Shown here: positions 58,111 to 64,000 of the stretch, one piece after another
How positions within the stretch are numbered: the first letter of the stretch is position 1
Layout: every line of letters starts with the position of its first letter
Assembly: GCA_024233215.1 (NCBI GenBank)
Contig: JACKPW010000001.1
Span: 620,001-684,000, forward strand
Direction: 5' to 3'
DNA: 64,000 nucleotides
From: Verrucomicrobiales bacterium
Lineage (GTDB): Bacteria > Verrucomicrobiota > Verrucomicrobiia > Limisphaerales > J093
The notes under the pieces: model-generated
Told to the model about the DNA's origin: nothing
The model's database searches: none
What the model saw: the letters and a program-made list of their open reading frames with translations, nothing else
Program-made: the position numbers and the translations under genes

Positions 58111-60065
58111 TGTCTCACCGCACTTGCCAGGTTCAATCCGCCCGCCCCGGCGTCCTCCGCCCGTTCAATGGCCTGAAAGATGCGGCGGGCCACGGGCGCG
58201 CACGTGCCGCCCCCCGAAGTGCCGCTTTCCACCATCACCACCACCGCATAGTGCGGTGCCTCATACGGACCGAAGCAGGCGAACCACGTGATGTTGTCCA
58301 CGACCCGCCCCCCGCGCTCGACCTCGGCGGTGCCGGTCTTGCCGCCCACCCGATAGCGCTTCAGCAAAGGCGTCCGCCCGTCGCGCGCGTGAAATGCCTT
58401 GAACCCGGTGCCGTCCCGTTCCTCGGTGTCCGCCAGCATGGCCTCGCGCAGGAGGTCCAGAAACCGCGTTTCCACCCCGAGTTCGCCGCGCACCCGGTTT
58501 TCGAATCGGGCGGTTTCCTGGCCCAGACTCGCTTCGGCCGGTTCGATCCGCTCCACCAACCGCGGCCAGAAGACCTTGCCGCCATTCGCCACCGCCGCGG
58601 TCATCACCGCCACCTGGAGCGGCGTGAGAGTGATTTCCTGGCCAATACAGACGTTCGCCAGGTTGCCCCGGCTCCAGCGTCGCTGCGCCAGTTCCAGCGA
58701 CGGAAAGAAACCGCGCACCTCCTGGTAGGTCGGCAGATCCGCCCCTTCCCCCAGAAAGAAGCGGTGTCCCATCTCCATCATCGCCGCCATCCCCGCCTGC
58801 AGCCCGCATTCGATGAAGTAGGTGTTGCTCGACTTCTTGAAGCCCCTGCGGAAATCGTACCAACCGGCCGAGGCCAGGTCGTCAATCGTCCGGCCGCCGA
58901 GCCGGTAGTAGCCCGGATTGTAGATCTGGTTCGTCAGGTTGTCGTAGGTCAGGACCCCGCTCTCGAAGCAGGCCAGCGCAGTGACAATCTTGAAGACGGA
59001 ACCCGGCGGGTAGGCGCCCTGGGTGGCGCGATTGAAGATCGGCCGGAAGGTCGGGTTGTTCATCCATTCCTCCCAGCGGTCGGCACTGATGGGGGTAAGA
59101 AACTCGTTGGGATCGAACGCCGGGACCGAGGCCATGGCGAGAACATCCCCGTTGCGCACGTCCAGAACCACCGCCGCGCCGCGCGCGTAGGTTCCCAGTT
59201 CCTGGGCGAAGGACTCCACCACCGCCCGTTGCAGCGCCGCATCGAGGGTCAGCACCAGGTTGCGACCCGGTCTTGCCGTTTGCCAGACGGTCTCGGACTC
59301 ACGATAACAGAGGCTGTTGACCACCACGGACTTCAAACCGGGTTCCCCGCTCAGGGCCTCGTCAAAGCCGCGTTCGACCCCGACCGCGCCGTGATACGTG
59401 GGCTGGCTGTAGTTGAAGGACTGCTCCTCGAAATCCCGCGCATCATCGTCCCGGGTCAGGTAACCGAGCACATGGGCCGCCATCGGTCCCTGCGGATATT
59501 CCCTCAGTGGCAACACCTCGAGATCCACCCCCGGCAACAGCGCCGCCTGTTCGAGAAACCGCGCCACTGTCGTGGGATCCGCGTCCTCCCACAGCGACAG
59601 CGGTCGGTAGGGCCACTGGTCGTGGTGCCGGTGGAAGTCGTTCTCGTCAATGAAGACGTCGTGCTGCACCACTTCGGCAAGGCGGGCGACAATGTTGCTC
59701 GCCACGGTGAAGCGGGCCGTCCGACGCAGGGCATTGCGCTCCGGCAGGGTCAACCGCCGGCCGTCGCGCAACTGCTCGTAGGCGACATCGTAAAGCGGCC
59801 GGAGTTCCTCGACGTACAGGACCAGGTTGTAACAGGGCCGGTTGTCCGCCAGGACCACGCCCTGGCGATCGAGAATCCTCCCGCGCACCGCCGGGACCCG
59901 GACGGTGCGAAAGCTCTGCTGTCGGATGCGGGTGCTGTATTCCCGGGCCGAGACCACCTGGATGTACCAGAGTCCGGCGAGCAGCACCCCCAGCCCCAGC
60001 AGGATGGCGAACCCGAGCAGCCGCACCCGGCCGTCGCCACGCTGGACATGTTCGAAAGGCTGCAT
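58107..60065 (-). CDS. mrdA: Penicillin-binding protein 2 (transpeptidase)
   Basis: A 652-residue class B PBP from the ATG at 60065; a TTG 9 nt earlier is less likely. It has one N-terminal transmembrane segment (LLGFAILLGLGVLLAGLWYI) and the dimerisation domain with RGRILDRQGVVLADN. The transpeptidase motifs are SxxK in YPPGSVFKI, SxN in KSSNTYF and KTG in GGKTGTAEVE. It crosslinks peptidoglycan with RodA. It sits between mreD and rodA. Confidence 0.97.
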   Translation of the reverse strand: MQPFEHVQRGDGRVRLLGFAILLGLGVLLAGLWYIQVVSAREYSTRIRQQSFRTVRVPAVRGRILDRQGVVLADNRPCYNLVLYVEELRPLYDVAYEQLRDGRRLTLPERNALRRTARFTVASNIVARLAEVVQHDVFIDENDFHRHHDQWPYRPLSLWEDADPTTVARFLEQAALLPGVDLEVLPLREYPQGPMAAHVLGYLTRDDDARDFEEQSFNYSQPTYHGAVGVERGFDEALSGEPGLKSVVVNSLCYRESETVWQTARPGRNLVLTLDAALQRAVVESFAQELGTYARGAAVVLDVRNGDVLAMASVPAFDPNEFLTPISADRWEEWMNNPTFRPIFNRATQGAYPPGSVFKIVTALACFESGVLTYDNLTNQIYNPGYYRLGGRTIDDLASAGWYDFRRGFKKSSNTYFIECGLQAGMAAMMEMGHRFFLGEGADLPTYQEVRGFFPSLELAQRRWSRGNLANVCIGQEITLTPLQVAVMTAAVANGGKVFWPRLVERIEPAEASLGQETARFENRVRGELGVETRFLDLLREAMLADTEERDGTGFKAFHARDGRTPLLKRYRVGGKTGTAEVERGGRVVDNITWFACFGPYEAPHYAVVVMVESGTSGGGTCAPVARRIFQAIERAEDAGAGGLNLASAVRQ

Positions 60066-60078
60066 CGCTCCCAACTCC

Positions 60079-60633
60079 CTAGTATTTCCCCCGCAGGATT
60101 TCCCGGTCCTCCCGGAAGCTGGTGCTTGGGATCATCGGATGCGCAAACCACGCCTCCACCCGCCTCCAGATCCGGAACATCGCCGGCGTGATCAGGCCAC
60201 CCGACACCGTCAGCACCAGCCACTGCCAGAACAGTCGCCCCCCCATCGCAGGAACGTCGCCGGAGGCCACCACCAACCCGAGCGTCAGCAAAGGAACCGC
60301 CGCCCCGACCGCCAGGCCCAGGATCGCCTGGGCAAAGGCCAGTTCGCTCAACAACAGTTCGCGATGTGAGCTGAGGAACCAGCCCGTCAGATACAGGGGC
60401 AGGATGCTCACCCCCAACGGGTCCAGCGAAAGGCTGTCCCGGGCCAGCCCCCCCACCACTGCCACCCATTGCCAGGCTGAACCCTGTTCCTGCAACGCCG
60501 CGCAGACCAGCACGGGCGGCAGCAGGCTCAGGGGGGATCCCAACCAGGCGCGCGGCAGATTCCAGGCGGCGGTCACGAACACCGCCAGCAGCGCCAGCAG
60601 CACGAACAGCACATGGCGGGTCGCGGCACTCAT
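60079..60633 (-). CDS. mreD: Rod shape-determining protein MreD
   Basis: A 184-residue polytopic membrane protein with about five hydrophobic segments (HVLFVLLALLAVFVTAAW, LLPPVLVCAALQ, DPLGVSILPLYLTGWFL, AILGLAVGAAVPLLTLGLVV, LFWQWLVLTVSGGLI). Motif similarity is low, as usual for MreD; GLARDSLSLDPLG matches the conserved ligand-binding-like loop. The call rests on topology and position between mreC (4-bp overlap) and mrdA. Confidence 0.88.
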   Translation of the reverse strand: MSAATRHVLFVLLALLAVFVTAAWNLPRAWLGSPLSLLPPVLVCAALQEQGSAWQWVAVVGGLARDSLSLDPLGVSILPLYLTGWFLSSHRELLLSELAFAQAILGLAVGAAVPLLTLGLVVASGDVPAMGGRLFWQWLVLTVSGGLITPAMFRIWRRVEAWFAHPMIPSTSFREDREILRGKY

Positions 60634-61436
60634 GGCAACACCACCATCACCTCCCGCAGCCGGCTGGTGTCGGCATGAAGCTTCACCCGCGCCTCGGTGT
60701 AGAGCCCGTAGCCCACGCTGCGCCAGTCCACCACCGTGCCCACCGGCAGGCCCGCGGGAAACACCCCGCCCAACCCGCTGGTAAACACCGTTTGCCCCGG
60801 CTGCAACGCCGTGTTTCGCGCCAGGTGCGTCAGGTCCACCAACCGATGATCCAGCACCCCCGGCGAAAGGGTGGTCAACACGCCGTTTTCACCGACCTCC
60901 CGAACCACCACCGCCACCCGGCATTTGGGATCGCCGATCAGGATCACCTCCGACGATACCGGCCCCACCGCGCCAAGCCGGCCCACCAGTCCCTCGGCCG
61001 CCAGCACGGGAAGGTCCGGCTTCAAGCCGTCGCGCGTGCCGGCGTCGATGTAGACCGTCCGCCACCAGGACGCCGTGTCGCGGGCGATCACCCGGGCGGC
61101 CTGCAACCGCCAGGGACTGACCTCGCGCCAGCCGAGCAGGCTGCGGAGGCGAGCATTCTCCTCCAGCGCCTCCTCCGCCTGCAACAACCGGGCGTGCAAC
61201 CCCCGGTTCTCATCCTCAAGTTCCTGGTTGCGCCGGAGCAGAAGTCCCCGGGGGGTCAGGGCATCCTCCGCCCGGGCCACCACGGTTCCCGCCACCCGGG
61301 TGGCACCAAAGAGGGGGAGGTAGACCGTGCCAAGGACCAAACGAAGCCGCGACGATGCCGCCTGAGGCAGGTTCAGAAGAACCAGCACCAGCAGCATCAC
61401 GCCGCCAAAAGTCAGCCACTGAGGCCTTACCGACAT
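60630..61436 (-). CDS. mreC: Rod shape-determining protein MreC
   Basis: A 268-residue protein with one N-terminal membrane segment (GGVMLLVLVLLNLPQAAS), a coiled coil at about residues 68-100 (LRRNQELEDENRGLHARLLQ), and a beta-barrel domain (RVIARDTASWWRTVYIDAGT, GLVGRLGAVGPVSSEVILIGD, GQTVFTSGLGGVFPAGLPVG). It links MreB to PBP2 in the periplasm. It overlaps mreD and follows mreB by 56 nt. Confidence 0.95.
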   Translation of the reverse strand: MSVRPQWLTFGGVMLLVLVLLNLPQAASSRLRLVLGTVYLPLFGATRVAGTVVARAEDALTPRGLLLRRNQELEDENRGLHARLLQAEEALEENARLRSLLGWREVSPWRLQAARVIARDTASWWRTVYIDAGTRDGLKPDLPVLAAEGLVGRLGAVGPVSSEVILIGDPKCRVAVVVREVGENGVLTTLSPGVLDHRLVDLTHLARNTALQPGQTVFTSGLGGVFPAGLPVGTVVDWRSVGYGLYTEARVKLHADTSRLREVMVVLP

Positions 61437-61472
61437 CCGCTCGCCCGCATCTTGTTACGGAACGAACGCACC

Positions 61473-61491
61473 GTGCCGCCACTCGCGGCAC
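61473..61491 (-). other. Hairpin between mreB and mreC
   Basis: GTGCCGC (61473-61479), loop CACTC, GCGGCAC (61485-61491), a perfect 7-bp GC-rich stem that begins just after the mreB stop. No T-run follows. It may set differential expression by partial termination or 3'-end protection. Confidence 0.45.
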
Positions 61492-61492
61492 G

Positions 61493-62515
61493 CTAATGGG
61501 CCGAGGCGACCCGTTTGAGAAAATGGAGCTCCTGCAACACCCGCCCGGTGCCGTCAGCCACCGCGGTCAACGGATCGTCCGCGATGTGGACGGGCAGATA
61601 GGTTTCTTCCGCCACCAACCGGTCAATGCCGCGCAGCAACGCGCCACCCCCGGCCATGACGATGCCCCGGTCGACGAGGTCCGACGCCAGTTCAGGCGGA
61701 CAACGTTCCAGGGTGATACGGATGGCTTCCAGAATGCTCGAAAGGGGTTCTTTCAGGGCTTCGCGAATCTCTTCGGAACCGACCGTGATCGTCTTGGGCA
61801 ACCCCGTGCTGAGGTCTCGTCCCTTGACGTCCATGGTCAGTTCCTGTTCCAAGGGATACGCGGAGCCGATGCGAATCTTGATCTCCTCGGCCGTGCGTTC
61901 GCCAATCATCAAATTGTGTGCCCGCTTCATGTGCGCCACGATCGTCTCGTCGAACTCATCCCCGCCCACCCGAAGGCTGCGACTGAAGACAATGCCCGCC
62001 AATGAGATAATGGCGATCTCACAGGTGCCCCCGCCGATGTCCACGATCATGTTCCCCGCCGGCTCGTGCACCGGCAATCCCACCCCGATGGCCGAAGCCA
62101 TGGGCTGTTCGATCAGAAACACCTCCCGTGCACCTGCATGGGTGACCGAGTCCTTCACCGCCCGCTTTTCGACCCCGGTGATGCCCGATGGCACGGCCAC
62201 CACCACTCGCGGACGAATCAGTTTTCGGTTGTGCACCCGCTGAATGAAATACCGCAGCATGGCGCCGGTCACATCGAAATCCGCAATCACCCCGTCTTTC
62301 ATCGGTCGGATTGCGACGATGCTCCCCGGCGTCCGCCCAAGCATCCGCTTCGCCTCCTCCCCAACGGCAAGCACCGTGTTGGTGCCCGCCTGGATCGCCA
62401 CCACCGAGGGTTCGCGCAACACGATCCCCCGATCCCTCAGGAAGACGAGTGAATTCGCCGTTCCCAGGTCGATCCCGATGTCGTTGGAGAAAAGGCTCTT
62501 AAACTTCTCTAACAT
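61493..62515 (-). CDS. mreB: Rod shape-determining actin homologue MreB
   Basis: A 340-residue actin-fold ATPase starting at MLEKFKSLFSNDIGIDLGTA. Phosphate-1 motif GIDLGTANSLV, phosphate-2 IVDIGGGTCEIAIISL, adenosine motif IVMAGGGALLRGIDRL and RPRVVVAVPSGITGVEKRA are all typical. It forms membrane filaments that direct lateral wall synthesis. It is the first gene of the shape operon. The upstream in-frame start at 62539 would place the start inside the 5' palindrome and is rejected. Confidence 0.97.
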   Translation of the reverse strand: MLEKFKSLFSNDIGIDLGTANSLVFLRDRGIVLREPSVVAIQAGTNTVLAVGEEAKRMLGRTPGSIVAIRPMKDGVIADFDVTGAMLRYFIQRVHNRKLIRPRVVVAVPSGITGVEKRAVKDSVTHAGAREVFLIEQPMASAIGVGLPVHEPAGNMIVDIGGGTCEIAIISLAGIVFSRSLRVGGDEFDETIVAHMKRAHNLMIGERTAEEIKIRIGSAYPLEQELTMDVKGRDLSTGLPKTITVGSEEIREALKEPLSSILEAIRITLERCPPELASDLVDRGIVMAGGGALLRGIDRLVAEETYLPVHIADDPLTAVADGTGRVLQELHFLKRVASAH

Positions 62516-62519
62516 GAAA

Positions 62520-62532
62520 CGTGCCTGGCACG
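62520..62532 (-). promoter_or_regulatory. Palindrome overlapping the mreB ribosome-binding region
   Basis: CGTGCC-T-GGCACG is a perfect 6-bp palindrome about a central base, ending 4 nt before the mreB ATG. On the mRNA it holds the only AGG that could pair with 16S rRNA, so folding or protein binding could limit mreB translation. Confidence 0.35.
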
Positions 62533-62537
62533 ACCCC

Positions 62538-62567
62538 ACACTACGGGCGCAAACCTTTGGGGGTCAA
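62538..62567 (-). promoter_or_regulatory. Promoter of the mre operon
   Basis: Minus strand: TTGACC (62567-62562), 18-nt spacer and TAGTGT (62543-62538), giving a leader of about 15 nt before the mreB start. Confidence 0.4.
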
Positions 62568-62860
62568 GATTATTAGGGAACTGCGGAAGGTCCGTTCACA
62601 AGCCCGGACGCCCGCCTGTCCGCCAAGCACTTCCGCAGAGAGATCCGGAAGGGAATTCACCCGGTCGACGGAGATCCGGGGCACCCCACGGGACCCCACG
62701 GAACCACGCGGGCCCTCGTTGGAACTGGCTGTGCCGATCGCACGTCGTAGCGCGTGCCCTGGGTGAAAGAGGGGGGAAGCGTGGCGCTGAACGACCTGCC
62801 CCGCGTTCTGTCGTTCAGGTTTCCAAGCGCCGGCCCATCGGAGGGACGTGATACTGCCCT

Positions 62861-64000
62861 TCAGCTGTCAGGTATCCGCACCGGCACTTCCAGCAGCACC
62901 CGGGTGCCTCCATCGCGGCCCGCTTCGAGGGCATAGCGCCCCCCCACTTCCTCCATGCGTTTGCGCATGTTGTCCAAACCGTGGCGGCCCCGGGCTTGGG
63001 CGGTTTCCGCTTCGATCGGCCCTCGCCCGTTGTCCTCAATCTGAAGAATCAGGCGGCCGTGCTCCAACCGGACCCGGACCCGGGCTTCCGTGGCCTGCGC
63101 ATGCCGCACCACGTTCGTCACCGCCTCTTTGGCGGCGAGGAAGACGTTGTGTCTCACCTCCGGCGGCAAGATCGTGTCCGGCAGGTCATCCGGGACCTCC
63201 TGGCGGTAACGCAGGCCCGCGACGCTGAGGTATTCCTGGGCGTTCTTGCAGAGGTAGGTGATCAGGCCGTCGAGGGTGTCGTTGCGCGGGTTGACCGCCC
63301 AGACGATCTCGTCCAAAACGCGGGTGGTCTCGCGCGCCGTCTGGGAAATCTGCCGGGCGTGGCTCTCCACTTCCTCGGGCAGATCCTTGTCGCTTTCCGC
63401 CAGTTCACCCAGAAGAGCCACCTGGGTCAGACTCGCCCCCAGTTGATCGTGCAGGTCCCGGGCAATCCGGGCCCGCTCGCGCTCCAACGCTTCCTGCTGT
63501 CGGAGGACCGCGACCTGCCGCTTGAGGCGTTGGGTGGAAATCAAATGGACGGTGGCGATCACTGCCCCCAGCACCGCCCCGCCACTCACGAGCAGAAACC
63601 ACCAGGTGCGCCAGAAAGGCGGCTCCACAATGACGGTCAACATCGCGGGTTCCGCGCTCCAGACCCCGTCCTCGTTGGCCGCCTCGACCTCGAAGGTGTA
63701 TTCCCCGGGTGACAGCTTCGTGAAGTGCGCCACCCGCACGTCGCCCGCGTCGGTCCAACTGTCATCGTGATCCCTGAGCCGGTAGCGAAACCGCGCCCGA
63801 TCCGGCGCCCCGAGGTTCAGGCTGGTATAATGGACTTCCAGTCGCCGACGGTCCGGCGGCAGCGTGACCCGGCGGATCGGTGGCGCCCGCAGCCCGGCAC
63901 CGTCTTCAGTCCTGCCTTCGATTGCCACCGACTCGATCCGGACCGGCGGGGCAAACCGGTTGGGAACCACCGCCGACGCCACGGCGGTCGCCAGTCCCTT
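62861..64000 (-). CDS. Y_Y_Y-domain sensor histidine kinase, NarL-type, N-terminus beyond window
   Basis: 380 residues are visible; the frame runs open to the right edge (KGLATAVASAVVPNRF), so the start and probably an N-terminal two-component propeller lie outside. The visible part starts with a Y_Y_Y domain (RFRYRLRDHDDSWTDAGD, FTKLSPGEYTFEVEAANEDG). A transmembrane segment follows (WWFLLVSGGAVLGAVIATVHL). The HisKA_3 motif is ERARIARDLHDQLGASLTQ with the phospho-His. The ATPase domain has AKEAVTNVVRHAQA and IEDNGRG. Such kinases often sense polysaccharides or envelope signals and pair with a NarL/FixJ regulator, which is not visible here. Confidence 0.88.
   Translation of the reverse strand, partial: KGLATAVASAVVPNRFAPPVRIESVAIEGRTEDGAGLRAPPIRRVTLPPDRRRLEVHYTSLNLGAPDRARFRYRLRDHDDSWTDAGDVRVAHFTKLSPGEYTFEVEAANEDGVWSAEPAMLTVIVEPPFWRTWWFLLVSGGAVLGAVIATVHLISTQRLKRQVAVLRQQEALERERARIARDLHDQLGASLTQVALLGELAESDKDLPEEVESHARQISQTARETTRVLDEIVWAVNPRNDTLDGLITYLCKNAQEYLSVAGLRYRQEVPDDLPDTILPPEVRHNVFLAAKEAVTNVVRHAQATEARVRVRLEHGRLILQIEDNGRGPIEAETAQARGRHGLDNMRKRMEEVGGRYALEAGRDGGTRVLLEVPVRIPDS

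Larger units (their letters stand above)
62516..62860. other. Intergenic region upstream of mreB
   Basis: 345 bp between the histidine kinase and mreB on the same strand. Apart from the mreB promoter and palindrome, and a short CCCCACGG direct repeat near 62683-62702, I see nothing. Confidence 0.5.

Noticed and set aside
1..64000. tRNA, rRNA, riboswitch or prophage genes
   Set aside because: I looked in the intergenic regions for cloverleaf arms, T-loop sequences, conserved riboswitch cores and phage or transposase motifs and saw none. Small structured RNAs could still be missed by eye.

Overview
The window is GC-rich, gene-dense bacterial chromosome. It most resembles a Verrucomicrobiota genome of the Limisphaerales/Pedosphaera type. 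This is an inference from the mix: many exported enzymes (two sulfatases, GH2 and GH5 glycosidases, a six-hairpin glycosidase-like protein, two PQQ-type propellers), an alpha-2-macroglobulin, Uma2 and DUF72 proteins, weak Shine-Dalgarno sites and several short interspersed repeat families. I found no rRNA, tRNA, CRISPR array, phage or transposase gene.

Region 1 (1-8.1 kb): the end of a vapBC-like toxin-antitoxin pair, a Tat-exported GH5 glycosidase, an exported protein with a possible His/Cys dyad, kbl translationally coupled to a PQQ propeller, a small exported protein of four repeated Cys-rich metal-binding-like units, and an exported lectin-fold protein. Region 2 (8.4-14.4 kb): a two-gene operon of a dockerin-bearing alpha-2-macroglobulin and a cohesin-like protein, the most unusual locus here. 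Region 3 (14.5-24.5 kb): a GH2-sulfatase-sulfatase operon, then a beta-hydroxyacid dehydrogenase facing an SDR / six-hairpin glycosidase / LarA-like operon. Together these suggest degradation of sulfated polysaccharide and processing of the resulting sugar acids.

Region 4 (24.6-28.1 kb): a LytS/LytTR-type two-component system whose operon ends in a large exported protein. Region 5 (28.3-35.9 kb): rhodanese, a KamA-type radical SAM enzyme, an EF-hand membrane protein, Uma2, nth with a lipoate-ligase-family gene, and an exported EEP-fold phosphoesterase. Region 6 (35.9-49.0 kb): a C39-like cysteine peptidase, trpA-manC, dciA, a DUF72 gene, a 153-bp tandem repeat array, HPr, an exported methyltransferase-like/PQQ fusion with a membrane protein, panD and lpxD.

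Region 7 (49.4-64.0 kb): a DUF885 metallopeptidase, a MazF/PemK-type toxin-antitoxin pair, and a long minus-strand cell-shape operon mreB-mreC-mreD-mrdA-rodA-rng with gcvP at its end. A Y_Y_Y-type histidine kinase runs off the right edge.

A recurring signal is that several first genes carry a sigma70-like promoter whose -10 box ends only 5-7 nt before the start codon, so leaderless mRNAs may be common. All domain calls come from reading motifs and have not been confirmed by database search.
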